A stretch of DNA of 64,000 nt from DYFT01 sp041695085 (GTDB lineage Bacteria; Bacteroidota; Ignavibacteria; UBA10030): positions 62,001 through 126,000 of the forward strand of contig JBGFRO010000050.1 in assembly GCA_041695085.1 (NCBI GenBank), in the 5' to 3' direction. This document shows positions 25,312-35,313 of this stretch, piece by piece. The position numbers were made by a program, and so were the translations under genes. The stretch's first letter is position 1, and the number at the start of each line of letters is the position of its first letter. The notes beneath the pieces were generated by a model. It had not been told where the DNA came from. It saw only the letters and a list, made by a program, of their open reading frames with translations, and ran no database searches.

Positions 25312-26448
25312 ATGAACATTGGAATTACGTGTTATCCCACCTATGGAGGCAGCGGTGTTGTGGCCACGGAGTTGGGGAAGGCGTTAGCCGAAAAAGGCCA
25401 CTCCGTTCACTTCATCAGCTACGCGATGCCCATGCGTCTCAACGGCTTCATGGACAACGTCTCCTTCCACGAGGTCGAAATCTCCAACTACCCGCTCTTC
25501 GATTTCCCTCTCTACACCATCGCTCTCGCCAGCAAGATGGTAGAGGTCGCACGCTACGAGAAGCTGGAGCTTCTCCACTGTCACTACGCCATTCCCCATG
25601 CGACCAGCGCCTATCTTGCCAAGCAGATGCTTGCGGACCACCCGATCAAAGTCATCACGACGCTCCATGGCACCGACATTACCTTGGTAGGATTAGAACC
25701 GAGCTTCCTTCCTATGATGAAATTTAGTATTGAACAGAGCGATGGAGTAACAGCCGTTTCCCGTTTTCTGAAGGAGAAGACCCTCACGAACTACGGAATC
25801 AACAAAGAAATCGAGGTCATCCCAAACTTCGTCGATACCACGAAATATCGGCGCATCGATGCGCAAGAGGTGTTAAAGTATTGCGCGCCCAACCGCGAAA
25901 AGGTGCTGATCCACACTTCCAACTTCCGCAAGGTGAAACGAGTACAGGATGTCATCCGAATTTTCTTTGAGGTGAAAAAGAAGGTCCATTGCCGACTCTT
26001 GTTGGTAGGTGACGGTCCCGAACGATCCTCCTGTGAACTTCTCGCACGCGAGTTGGGTGTTCAGGATTCAGTAAAATTTCTCGGAAAGCAAAACGAGATC
26101 GTGCCGCTCCTTTCTGCCGCGGACCTGTTTCTGATGCCAAGTCAATCCGAAAGCTTCGGCCTTTCCGCTCTTGAGGCGATGGCGTGTGAAGTACCGGTCA
26201 TCTCCTCCAGCGTCGGCGGATTGCCCGAATTGCAGATTCATGGCGAAACCGGCTACATTGCAGAGATCGGCGATATCGACCGAATGGCGCGCTATGCCAT
26301 CGACCTCCTCACTAATCCCTCCAAGCATCGTCTCTTTGCTCAAGCTGCCCGCAAGCGAGCAATGGAATTTGAGATGACAAAGATCGTTCGTCTGTACGAG
26401 CGATACTACGAACGGATTCTCACCGGCGAGCGCATCGCCACCCACTGA
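25312..26448 (+). CDS. bshA: N-acetyl-alpha-D-glucosaminyl L-malate synthase BshA
   Basis: First enzyme of bacillithiol synthesis: UDP-GlcNAc plus L-malate gives GlcNAc-malate. 378 residues of GT4 type, starting MNIGITCYPTYGGSGVVATE, with LHCHYAIPHATSAYLAKQML, HTSNFRKVKRVQDVIRIF near 205 and the nucleotide-sugar site LMPSQSESFGLSALEAMACE followed by EVPVISSSVGGLPE. The ATG at 25312 has GGAGCGGGA upstream. It follows the ABC exporter by 73 nt. Confidence 0.93.
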   Translation: MNIGITCYPTYGGSGVVATELGKALAEKGHSVHFISYAMPMRLNGFMDNVSFHEVEISNYPLFDFPLYTIALASKMVEVARYEKLELLHCHYAIPHATSAYLAKQMLADHPIKVITTLHGTDITLVGLEPSFLPMMKFSIEQSDGVTAVSRFLKEKTLTNYGINKEIEVIPNFVDTTKYRRIDAQEVLKYCAPNREKVLIHTSNFRKVKRVQDVIRIFFEVKKKVHCRLLLVGDGPERSSCELLARELGVQDSVKFLGKQNEIVPLLSAADLFLMPSQSESFGLSALEAMACEVPVISSSVGGLPELQIHGETGYIAEIGDIDRMARYAIDLLTNPSKHRLFAQAARKRAMEFEMTKIVRLYERYYERILTGERIATH

Positions 26449-26465
26449 ACTTCTCTCTTCCTGTT

Positions 26466-26900
26466 ATGTCGCTTCGCACCGACGTTGAACAACACCGGCT
26501 CCTCGTCGAAGAGCTCGTGATCGTCTTTCGACAGCTCGGATACCGCATACTGGGTGCAGACGGTGTCGAGGGGCTCCCGCGCCCCAAGAAACTGCACAAT
26601 GACGGATACGGCGATCAACGAGATAAAATGCCGGACGTCTATGCGTTCGATGAGAAGGAGCGACGATATATCATTGGAGAAGCCAAGACAGGGAAGGGAG
26701 ACTTAGAGACCGAGCATGCCCTTACGCAATACAATGTCTTCCTCGATCAGTTCGATCGCTCCACGGGACGGCAGGCGTTGATGTACATCATCTTGCCTGA
26801 ATCGAAGATCCCCGAGTTCAATTCACTGATCACGCATTATATCCATCGGGACTACTGGCACAGTATCGTGGTGGTACGCTCGAAGCGATGGAAGGAGTAA
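26466..26900 (+). CDS. PD-(D/E)XK nuclease-like protein, function unknown
   Basis: 144 residues. The central part has the arrangement of the PD-(D/E)XK nuclease core: P56-D57 in KMPDVYAFDEKERRYII, then E72-A73-K74 in GEAKTGKGDLE and a Gln at 88 in HALTQYNVF, with predicted alpha-beta secondary structure. A stand-alone single-domain form of this size could be a repair, recombination or restriction-related nuclease, or an inactive relative. It lies 17 nt after bshA and converges on pcrA. No methylase or toxin partner is adjacent. Confidence 0.65.
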   Translation: MSLRTDVEQHRLLVEELVIVFRQLGYRILGADGVEGLPRPKKLHNDGYGDQRDKMPDVYAFDEKERRYIIGEAKTGKGDLETEHALTQYNVFLDQFDRSTGRQALMYIILPESKIPEFNSLITHYIHRDYWHSIVVVRSKRWKE

Positions 26901-26932
26901 AAAAAGTTAGTACGAAACGAACCAGCAGCCAA

Positions 26933-29167
26933 TTACGACACCGCCTTGAGACGAGCAAACTTCACAATCAGGCTTTTCACGCCGAACTCATCAAAGTGCA
27001 CCGTGGCTTTCATCGAATCGCCGCGACCGCTGACCTGAATCACTTTCCCCTTTCCGAACATTTCGTGTTCGACCAGTGAACCTTTCTTCAGTTCGACGTT
27101 CTCCTGCGACTCATCTTCGTAGCTGGGCATTTCGTCGCGCAGCGAGTGTTCTTCATGCCGGACCCTTCGCGGAGAAGTCTTCTTCCGTCGAGGACTCCAG
27201 GGAGATCCTTCCAACGTCGGCTCGGCGACATTCCTCCCCGGTCTCGATTCGACCACCTGCACCGACTCAAGGCCAATCTCTGTCAGGAATCGCGATGGAC
27301 TTGTGGAGATCAATTCACCAAAGCGATAACGCAGACGCGCGCGCGTGAGATAGAGCCTTTTTTGAGCACGTGTAATCCCGACGTACATCAACCGCCGCTC
27401 CTCCTCCAACTCCCCCCGTTCGATTGCTGTGGCATAAAATGGGAGCAATCCCTCCTCCAAGCCCGCAATGAACACAACAGGAAACTCAAGTCCTTTCGAT
27501 GCATGTAACGTCATCAACGTCACCACATTACGCGTTCCTTCCCAACTATCGATGTCCGAGACGAGCGACACTTCCTCCAGGAAGGCTTCGAGCGTGCCGT
27601 CCGGATGTTCATCGGAGAACTCGCTGATGGCGGACAAAAGCTCCTGCACGTTTTCCCATCGTCCCATCGATTCGGCGGTCCCTTCCTCCTTGAACGATTT
27701 CAAAATGCCGAGTTCGTCCACCATCGAGCGGGACAGTTCGCTCAAAGACATATGATGCCGGAGAGACGTATACTTGTCGATGAACGATTTGAACTGAGCA
27801 ATGCTCTTCCTTGCACGATCTTGCAGGTTCGGAATCCGATCGACCTCCCCTGCTGCTGCGTAGAGCGGGAGGTTGCGCTGTTGCGCATAGTGCGAGAGGT
27901 GGTCCACCGACGTCTCACCGACGCCCCGGCTCGGGTAATTGATCACGCGCGTCAAGCTTTCGTCATCCTGCGGATTAGCAAGCAGGCGGAGGTATGCAAG
28001 GACATCCTTGATTTCCTTCCTCTCATAGAATCGGATGCCTCCCACAATCACGTACGGAATACCCGCTCTTCGCAAGGCCTCCTCCAGCGCACGTGATTGC
28101 GCATTCGTCCGATAGAGAATGGCAATGTCCTTCAAACCGAGCTGGTGATCGATAATCTCTTGCTGAAGAGCTTGAACGATGTGATACGCCTCATCGCGAT
28201 CGTCGCTGCATTCGAGCACCCTCACAGGCTCACCAGCCTGATTCTCCGTCCAGAGCCCTTTTTCCAACTGATCGACATTCTGACGGATCAAACGATCCGC
28301 AACTGAAAGGATGCTTTTTGTGGACCGGTAGTTTTGTTCCAGTCGGTACGTCTGACATTCAGGATAGTCTTTGGCAAAATCGAGGATATTCCGAATATCT
28401 GCCCCGCGAAAAGCATAGATGCTTTGAGCGTCATCGCCCACGACGCAGATATTCCGGTGCCGTGCGGCGAGAAGTTTCATCACCTCATACTGTGCCCTGT
28501 TTGTGTCCTGAAATTCATCCACCAAAAGGAACTTGAAGCGGTGGTGATACTTATCGAGAACATCCTTCTGTTTCCGAAATAGTTCAATGGGCTTGACGAG
28601 GAGATCGTCGAAATCCATGGCGTTGCTCCGCAACAACGACTTCTCATATTCTTCGTAAATACGAGCCACCTTCTCGTCGACGAAATCAGTTGCCATCTCA
28701 GCAAATACCACATGTGATAGCATCTGACTCTTTGCGTGGCTGATGCGCGAGCGTACGACTTGTGGCTGGAGTTGTTGTGGGGAAATGTTCAGTCGTGCTA
28801 TGCACTTCCTGATGGCACCGAGAGAGTCGTCCGTATCATAGATGGTAAAAGAACTGGAATAGCCGAGATGCGCCGCCTCGCGCCGAAGGATGCGAGCAAA
28901 GAGAGAATGAAAAGTCCCCATCCATAACTCGTGCGCCTGCCCTCCCACCAACTTCACGATACGCTCTTTCATTTCGTTTGCGGCTTTGTTCGTGAAGGTG
29001 AGAGCGAGTATTTGAGACGGGGGTACGCCACATTGCAAAAGATAGGCAATGCGATAGGTGAGCACGCGCGTTTTTCCGCTCCCCGCACCAGCGATAATCA
29101 TCACCGGACCGTTAGCAGCTTTGACAGCTTCACGTTGGACGGGATTCAAATCGTACAAGAAGGACAT
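26933..29167 (-). CDS. pcrA: ATP-dependent DNA helicase PcrA/UvrD
   Basis: SF1A 3'-5' helicase for repair and plasmid or replication-fork processing. The 744 residues carry motif Q LNPVQREAV, Walker A IIAGAGSGKTRVLTYRIAY, motif II FLLVDEFQDTNRAQYE, motif III VVGDDAQSIYAFRGADI, motif IV YRLEQNYRSTKSIL and motif V-VI VTLMTLHASKGLEFPVVFIA and YVGITRAQKRLYLTRA. A C-terminal Tudor-like tail (about 690-744) includes GSLVEHEMFGKGKVIQVSG, as in PcrA. Length is normal. It is monocistronic. Confidence 0.96.
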   Translation of the reverse strand: MSFLYDLNPVQREAVKAANGPVMIIAGAGSGKTRVLTYRIAYLLQCGVPPSQILALTFTNKAANEMKERIVKLVGGQAHELWMGTFHSLFARILRREAAHLGYSSSFTIYDTDDSLGAIRKCIARLNISPQQLQPQVVRSRISHAKSQMLSHVVFAEMATDFVDEKVARIYEEYEKSLLRSNAMDFDDLLVKPIELFRKQKDVLDKYHHRFKFLLVDEFQDTNRAQYEVMKLLAARHRNICVVGDDAQSIYAFRGADIRNILDFAKDYPECQTYRLEQNYRSTKSILSVADRLIRQNVDQLEKGLWTENQAGEPVRVLECSDDRDEAYHIVQALQQEIIDHQLGLKDIAILYRTNAQSRALEEALRRAGIPYVIVGGIRFYERKEIKDVLAYLRLLANPQDDESLTRVINYPSRGVGETSVDHLSHYAQQRNLPLYAAAGEVDRIPNLQDRARKSIAQFKSFIDKYTSLRHHMSLSELSRSMVDELGILKSFKEEGTAESMGRWENVQELLSAISEFSDEHPDGTLEAFLEEVSLVSDIDSWEGTRNVVTLMTLHASKGLEFPVVFIAGLEEGLLPFYATAIERGELEEERRLMYVGITRAQKRLYLTRARLRYRFGELISTSPSRFLTEIGLESVQVVESRPGRNVAEPTLEGSPWSPRRKKTSPRRVRHEEHSLRDEMPSYEDESQENVELKKGSLVEHEMFGKGKVIQVSGRGDSMKATVHFDEFGVKSLIVKFARLKAVS

Positions 29168-29290
29168 GCTTACTCAGATTCGACGTCGAGACGATGAACA
29201 TGCGCGGCTGAGGGCTCCTCCACCACGCCTTAGTAGGTTCGTTGCAGCTTGATGGTAGGGAAAAAATGCCGCGCAGGCAAACACTTGTGC

Positions 29291-29318
29291 AAGGTACGTT
29301 TCAGTAGAAGCTTGACAA
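29291..29318 (-). promoter_or_regulatory. Possible promoter for pcrA
   Basis: TTGTCA, 16 bp, TACCTT on the minus strand, about 120 nt before the pcrA ATG. The -10 box is poor. Confidence 0.3.
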
Positions 29319-29388
29319 ACGGAACGAAATTCATCCATCGACGCGCTCGCTCTCCTTCACGGTCTCCAACAGTCGAAGGCGTAAGCCA

Positions 29389-31362
29389 TTACTCTTCCTC
29401 GTGGGCCCGGAGTTTCTCAAGAACGGAGAAATCCTCCAACGTCGTCGTATCACCGCTGACGGTGCCGCTCGAGGCAATCTCCCGCAAGAGCCGCCGCATG
29501 ATCTTTCCGCTACGCGTCTTTGGCAACACATCGGTGAACCGGATGTCATCCGGCCGGGCCATCGCGCCGATCTCGTTGGCAACGTGACGCCGGAGTTCCT
29601 CCTTCAATTCCGGTGTCGGTGTTCTCCCTCCTTCCAACGTGACAAACGCGCAGATGGCCGATCCTTTGATTTCATCGGGCTTACCGACCACAGCCGCTTC
29701 AGCCACGTACGGATGGCTCACGAGAGCACTCTCCACCTCAGCCGTTCCGAGACGATGTCCCGAAACATTGATCACATCGTCGACGCGACCCATGATCCAG
29801 AAATAACCGTCGTTATCCCTTCGGGCTCCATCTCCTGTGAAGTACACGCCTTTTATTTCGTTCCAATACTGCTTCTTAAAGCGCTCCGGATCCCCGTAGA
29901 TGGTACGTAGCATAGACGGCCACGGGCGTTTGATAACGAGGTACCCCCCCTGATTTTTGGCGACCGACTTTCCTTCGCGATTCACAACATCGGCCTCAAT
30001 TCCCGGGAACGGCAATGTGGCGGTGCCCGGCTTCAACGGCGTGGCACCGGGAAGCGGAGTGATCATGATAGCCCCTGTCTCCGTTTGCCACCACGTATCA
30101 ACGATGGGACATCTTCCCTTACCGATGATTTTGTGATACCACATCCACGCTTCGGGATTGATTGGCTCACCCACCGTGCCGAGCAATCGCAGCGAGCCGA
30201 GATCGTGTTTGAGCGGCCACTGCTCCCCCCATTTGATAAATGCCCGGATTGCTGTCGGAGCTGTATAGAAGATATTGACCTTGTATCGGTCGATGATTTT
30301 CCAGAATCGATCCGGCTCCGGCCAGTTTGGAGCACCTTCGTACATCACCGTCGTGGCGCCGTTGGCTAAGGGGCCGTAGACGACGTACGAATGACCCGTG
30401 ATCCATCCGATATCGGCCGTACACCAGTAGGTATCTTCATCTTTGAGATCAAAAACCCACTTGGTGGTAATGTAGACGCCTGTCAAATACCCCCCCGTAG
30501 TGTGGAGAACTCCTTTGGGCTTGCCGGTACTCCCGCTGGTGTACAGGATGAAGAGGGGGTGTTCAGAATCGAGCTTCTCCGGCTCGCAACGGTCATCGGC
30601 TGTCTCCATCAAACCATCCCACCAGTAATCGCGACCCGGCTCCATATGAATTTCGGATCCGGTGCGACGGAAAACGACGACGCCTTGAACGCTCGGCGTA
30701 TGCTTGAGCGCTTCATCGACGTTCTTCTTCAGAGGTACGATAGTGCCGCGCCGATAACCACCATCTGCCGTTACCACGAGTTTCGCTTGAGCGTCCGTAA
30801 TACGATCCACCAAAGCCTGAGAACTGAATCCGCCAAAGATGATCGAGTGTGTAGCACCGATGCGCGCACAAGCAAGCATAGCGATTGCCAACTCGGGGAC
30901 GAGCGGCATATAGATCGCCACACGATCCCCTTTCTCCACTCCCAGTTTCTTGAGAACATTCGCGAATTTGCAGACCTCCGTGTAGAGTTGCTGATAGGTA
31001 AGCGTCCGTGTTTCTCCCGGCTCACCTTCCCATATGATCGCGGCCTTGTTCTTCCGCCACGTGGAGAGATGCCGGTCGAGGCAGTTGTACGATACATTGA
31101 TCTTGCCTCCGACAAACCATTTTGCAAAGGGGAGTTTCCACTCGAGGACCTTATTCCACTTCTTGAACCAATCCAACTCCCCGGCAATTTTCCCCCAGAA
31201 TTTCTCGGGATTCTTCATCGAAGCTCGATACAACGATTTGTACCGTGCGAATGAAGAGATGGCAGCGTTTTTTGAAAAGTGGGCGGGAGGACGAAAGACT
31301 CTTTCTTCCTTCAGAACAGACGAAATCTCGGCGGCTCCGTTCTTGCGGGACTTTGCAGCCAT
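29389..31362 (-). CDS. acs: Acetyl-CoA synthetase
   Basis: AMP-forming synthetase: acetate, ATP and CoA give acetyl-CoA. 657 residues, normal length, with the P-loop-like LFILYTSGSTGKPKGVLHTT, VDTWWQTETGAIMITPLPGA, the hinge YFWIMGRVDDVINVSGHRLG and the C-terminal KTRSGKIMRRLLREIASSGT, whose Lys is the usual acetylation-regulated residue. No acetyltransferase gene is adjacent. Confidence 0.97.
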   Translation of the reverse strand: MAAKSRKNGAAEISSVLKEERVFRPPAHFSKNAAISSFARYKSLYRASMKNPEKFWGKIAGELDWFKKWNKVLEWKLPFAKWFVGGKINVSYNCLDRHLSTWRKNKAAIIWEGEPGETRTLTYQQLYTEVCKFANVLKKLGVEKGDRVAIYMPLVPELAIAMLACARIGATHSIIFGGFSSQALVDRITDAQAKLVVTADGGYRRGTIVPLKKNVDEALKHTPSVQGVVVFRRTGSEIHMEPGRDYWWDGLMETADDRCEPEKLDSEHPLFILYTSGSTGKPKGVLHTTGGYLTGVYITTKWVFDLKDEDTYWCTADIGWITGHSYVVYGPLANGATTVMYEGAPNWPEPDRFWKIIDRYKVNIFYTAPTAIRAFIKWGEQWPLKHDLGSLRLLGTVGEPINPEAWMWYHKIIGKGRCPIVDTWWQTETGAIMITPLPGATPLKPGTATLPFPGIEADVVNREGKSVAKNQGGYLVIKRPWPSMLRTIYGDPERFKKQYWNEIKGVYFTGDGARRDNDGYFWIMGRVDDVINVSGHRLGTAEVESALVSHPYVAEAAVVGKPDEIKGSAICAFVTLEGGRTPTPELKEELRRHVANEIGAMARPDDIRFTDVLPKTRSGKIMRRLLREIASSGTVSGDTTTLEDFSVLEKLRAHEEE

Positions 31363-31421
31363 TGAACTCTCCTCATACTTAAGATGAAAAGGGAAGTGTG
31401 GTCGGAATGGAAAGCGTCACG

Positions 31422-31450
31422 AGTATAGAAAAAACGACTCAGAAAGGCAA
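31422..31450 (-). promoter_or_regulatory. Predicted promoter for acs
   Basis: TTGCCT, 17 bp, TATACT on the minus strand, with initiation near 31415 and a leader of about 53 nt that includes a GAGGAG site ahead of the ATG. Confidence 0.55.
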
Positions 31451-31507
31451 GCGATGAAAGCGACCGTCACGGACCGCCGACCGGCGAATCCCAGGGGGTG
31501 AGTTGGA

Positions 31508-34500
31508 TCAGAAGAACGCCTTTGCTTCGGCACGAGCGGTGTGTATGGGGGATCCTCCTCCTTCAGACCGGCCGAAGTAGTTGAATGTGACCTGCACATT
31601 TTGTCCAATTCTATAATCACATGCAAGCTGCCAGAGCAAAGAGCGACCGATGGCCCGACCCTGTGTGAACTCGAACGGCAGTTCACCTGCTCGACGCGCA
31701 TCAACATGACTCGTTTGGACCTCTTCGCGCTTCAACTCCCCGCGGAGCTGACCGGAGCCCGTAATCGCATACGTGAGACGAATCATCTGTTCATTGATGT
31801 CGGCAGTTGCACGCCCTCCTCCATACGAGTCGAGAAGGTGCGTTACGCCGGTGCCAAAGGTAATTTCCCAAATTGGTTCGGGGCGGTACGAAAACTCAGT
31901 TGAGATACCAATCGAGGTCAGATCACGCGCTCGTCGAGAAACACTGCTCGCATCGACACGATCCCGCAAGTTTGTTAATTCTGTTTGGTTGCCGATTTCC
32001 CGGGCAAGTTGTGTCCGGACTCGCACAGACCGTTCCCGAAAATATCCCTTCTCGGTTGTCCCAACCAGCTTCACCAGGTTCCGCCGCTCGCGGAACCGAA
32101 GACGAAGAGAAAAGTCGGGATCGTGCTCATACAGATGGAGGTCCTGACCGACGAGCTGTGAACCGGTGATGGTTGTCGCGTCGTTGAGAAATCGTGCGAA
32201 GTTGAGAAAGTAGAGCTGTTGCGCATCTTGTTCCGTGGATCGCTCCTCAACCCGAACGATCGTTTCGAGGTTTAGCGCTGCTAAGGCGCGTTCGGCAAAG
32301 GTGGCTGGATGAGCAAGGAATCGTGCCGGAGAGATTCTGATTCTTCCACCCACCTTTACATCGAGGACGGGAACTAACGCATCTCCGGGTAACAGAAGAA
32401 GGATGTAATCTCCTTCAAATCTCGTCTGTTCAAATTCATATTCTTCCGCGATACCGTTCTTGTTCACGTCCCCTTTGTAGCGATAGTTGCCCGTTCCTTT
32501 CGGCACACGAACAAATACGCGTTCCAGCTGCGCAGATCGTTGATTCGCTGCCTCGTAGATGATGTCGCCATCGACACCCTTTTTGAGGGGCGAAAATCGG
32601 GTTTGCCATCGGAGTAACACCGACTCCACATCGCCGCTGCCGCGTCGTTTGAATTCATCGGTGAAGACAACGCTTCGGATACTCAGGGAGAGGGAACTTC
32701 TCAACGTATGCCACTCCTGCAACTGCCAGCCGTACAATTGGGTGACGGACCGAAACGCTCGCCGCATCGCCCCGTTCGCAACGCTATCCTCTGTTCGGAA
32801 CTGCAACTCTGCGGTTGCCGCGAACAGGTTATTCGATGCAAATTCCAACCTCGGCGCCACCTCAACAAATCGAAAACCACCATCCACTTGCCGCGTCTGT
32901 TTCTTATCATCTCTCCTTCGTTCTTCTTGCTCGAAACGAATCCCCGGCACCAGCGAACCGAACGATTTCCGCAAGTCACCTCGCTGTCGTAACCAAGATG
33001 TGCAAAATCCTTCGCGCGTCGCCGAGGTTGAAATCCGTTCAACATCATATTGAATCGTCGGTAAGGAGGAATCACGAAGGAAAGCGTTGAATGACCAACG
33101 ATCGGAACGAAAATCCGATTCACGTCGCATCAGTCCGTATGTTCCCATAAGGCGTAGAGTTTGAAGTGGAGCATATGCTAAAGAGACTTCACGGATCCAT
33201 TCATCTTGCCCCGTAAGGACATCGACATCCCACTTGCGGTTGAATTCGACTTCGTTCGAACGATCGAGCGGTACGAAGGTTCTCCCAATCCGACGCTCAA
33301 GCAGCGTGAAGTCGAGATCCCCCAGATTGATTCCTCCCCAAGCAACACTTCGGGGCCGATAAGCAACTTCCACCTTGTAAGCCCCCCCTTTTCCTTCTCC
33401 GTCATCAAGCTTCGAAAACCGATTGCGGTCGTATTCGCTGAGAGCAAATTCAGCTGCGACACTCAGATCGGATGTTACCATCCCTTGCAACTTTGCCGTC
33501 GCCAATCGCTGTCGTTCGGGAATTGGAAGGAATTGAATGGGGAGGTAGTTTCCCTTCCCGAGACCTGCGAAGACGTACTGTCCGATCGCCACGCGCGTGT
33601 ATCCCGCCGAGTCGGAAGGAACTTGCTCGACATAGGAAAAGCTCGCCGCGTAGACCGAGCGGGGGTCGCCCGGTGCATATATCAAAACAGTAACTGGTCT
33701 TGAATCAATGAGGGTGTCTCGAAGATAGTACTGACCGCGTGGCAAGCCCGTTGTTGAATCGATTCCAACATACCGGACACCTGATACGGATGCCTGTATC
33801 CGGTTCGATCCGCTTCGAGCGGCGATTGCGCGTGTCGAGTCTTCGTATTGGAAATCGAGCGGCGCGTCCGGATCATCCGCCTCCTGCAGGGCCTGGAATT
33901 GGAAATGAAGCTGGTTCTGGAGAAAGGAATTCTCGGCAGAAACACCGACGAGGTTGCGTGTGAATTTTCGGTCAGAATACTCAAAATCAACGACAATTCG
34001 AGATGCGCTCGTGATGAGCCTTTTCGATGTAAATGTGACTTCGGCGCTCGCATAGTCGATTGTGTAGTCATTGATTTCACCTCGTGTCATTCGCTCCCCA
34101 TTGAGATACACACGCTCCGTCCCTGCAAGCACGATCATGCGGCGATCTCCTTCCCGACTCGTCAGACGATACGGACCCTGGTTACCATCGCGTCCCTGAA
34201 ATTGATTGGTTGTGAATTTCCCCCGCGCGGTTGCGCCAGCAATCGAGACTTTCCCCGTCGTCCTTCCCAACATCTCCGCTTCATAGCGCCACGTTGCTCG
34301 AGCTCCCTGCAATTTTCTGAAGAGCCGACCAAATTCTCCCCCCTCCCGCTCCCCAACCTGCAGATTAAAATCTCCAATCGTCGCTCCGTACGAAGGACCG
34401 GAGAGTTCAACAAAAACCTTGTCTACTTCCTGCAGAGTTTGAGTCGTTCCCTCCGGTTGGATAGGTGAATTTTCGTCGGTCAAAGCAGCAAGGATGTCGA

Positions 34501-35068
34501 TATTGGGGGCGAGCTTGCCTGCGAGTTGCATGCGGAAGCCGCTGTTCAACGTAAAATCTTGTGTTGAACCGACGGAGAATCCTCGCACAATTGATCCACT
34601 CTTCTGCAAACCCGGATCGAACAGATCTTCAACACGGAACGGCTTTGCTGTCACGGGCACGACAGTCCGAGTCACTTCCCCAAGGGAATCGGTTTGCTTG
34701 ACCACCGTTCGCAACGTGTATTCATCTCTGAGCGCGAGAGGGAGATAGCGGTAGGAAACAGAAAGAGTCAGGTGAGTGCTATCGTCCTTCAGTGTCTGAA
34801 GAAAGCTTGGAGTGAGAATAAGCCGTCCTTTTGCCGACTCAAGACGATAGTCACGCCCCCTTACAAGAGGAGCGAGCGAATCGCGCATCACTGCTTCGCT
34901 TCCAACCACAATGAAGCGGTGAGGAAGCAACAGGATGGAATCTCGTGAACTAAGTATGAAGGAAAGCTGATGTGAAGGATCACCTGTCGCGCGATGCGTT
35001 TGCGCATCGACGGTACACAAAAGAAGGAACGTGAGAAGAGCAAGATATGTTGCCGCGCCGGAGGTCAT
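31508..35068 (-). CDS. Giant outer-membrane beta-barrel-like protein, function unknown
   Basis: 1186 residues with a signal peptide (about 1-22). Conserved-looking blocks are VRGFSVGSTQDFTLNSGFRM, IDILAALTDENSPIQPEGTT and VFVELSGPSYGATIGDFNL near 155-245. The C-terminal half alternates polar and hydrophobic residues in long beta-strand patterns. The last residue is Phe (AEAKAFF), as in proteins inserted by the BAM machinery. I recall similar long exported proteins in FCB-group genomes annotated as hypothetical. A surface or transport role is inference. It stands alone, with two tRNA genes upstream. Confidence 0.7.
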   Translation of the reverse strand: MTSGAATYLALLTFLLLCTVDAQTHRATGDPSHQLSFILSSRDSILLLPHRFIVVGSEAVMRDSLAPLVRGRDYRLESAKGRLILTPSFLQTLKDDSTHLTLSVSYRYLPLALRDEYTLRTVVKQTDSLGEVTRTVVPVTAKPFRVEDLFDPGLQKSGSIVRGFSVGSTQDFTLNSGFRMQLAGKLAPNIDILAALTDENSPIQPEGTTQTLQEVDKVFVELSGPSYGATIGDFNLQVGEREGGEFGRLFRKLQGARATWRYEAEMLGRTTGKVSIAGATARGKFTTNQFQGRDGNQGPYRLTSREGDRRMIVLAGTERVYLNGERMTRGEINDYTIDYASAEVTFTSKRLITSASRIVVDFEYSDRKFTRNLVGVSAENSFLQNQLHFQFQALQEADDPDAPLDFQYEDSTRAIAARSGSNRIQASVSGVRYVGIDSTTGLPRGQYYLRDTLIDSRPVTVLIYAPGDPRSVYAASFSYVEQVPSDSAGYTRVAIGQYVFAGLGKGNYLPIQFLPIPERQRLATAKLQGMVTSDLSVAAEFALSEYDRNRFSKLDDGEGKGGAYKVEVAYRPRSVAWGGINLGDLDFTLLERRIGRTFVPLDRSNEVEFNRKWDVDVLTGQDEWIREVSLAYAPLQTLRLMGTYGLMRRESDFRSDRWSFNAFLRDSSLPTIQYDVERISTSATREGFCTSWLRQRGDLRKSFGSLVPGIRFEQEERRRDDKKQTRQVDGGFRFVEVAPRLEFASNNLFAATAELQFRTEDSVANGAMRRAFRSVTQLYGWQLQEWHTLRSSLSLSIRSVVFTDEFKRRGSGDVESVLLRWQTRFSPLKKGVDGDIIYEAANQRSAQLERVFVRVPKGTGNYRYKGDVNKNGIAEEYEFEQTRFEGDYILLLLPGDALVPVLDVKVGGRIRISPARFLAHPATFAERALAALNLETIVRVEERSTEQDAQQLYFLNFARFLNDATTITGSQLVGQDLHLYEHDPDFSLRLRFRERRNLVKLVGTTEKGYFRERSVRVRTQLAREIGNQTELTNLRDRVDASSVSRRARDLTSIGISTEFSYRPEPIWEITFGTGVTHLLDSYGGGRATADINEQMIRLTYAITGSGQLRGELKREEVQTSHVDARRAGELPFEFTQGRAIGRSLLWQLACDYRIGQNVQVTFNYFGRSEGGGSPIHTARAEAKAFF

Positions 35069-35167
35069 GGAGGATACTGATCCATCGAGAGATCACTACG
35101 TCGTATCCTTCTGTCTCGGGGATCCTCCGTTTGGGCGATAGGAAGTAAGGGATGAATTCTTAATCGG

Positions 35168-35253
35168 TGCCGAAGGAGGGACTCGAACCCTCACCTGGGG
35201 TAAGCCAGACTGGATTTTGAGTCCAGCGCGTCTGCCAATTCCGCCACTTCGGC
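35168..35253 (-). tRNA. tRNA-Leu (CAA)
   Basis: Complete class II cloverleaf on the minus strand. The acceptor GCCGAAG pairs with CTTCGGC, the anticodon stem CTGGA/TCCAG encloses CTCAAAA with anticodon CAA, a long variable arm follows, and the T arm contains GTTCGAGTCC. CCA is not encoded (ACCG follows). Confidence 0.95.
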
Positions 35254-35313
35254 CCAGCTCCATTCAAGTACGAAAGTCAGCCTTTCTTGGATCGAACTCC
35301 GCATACTCGCTTG

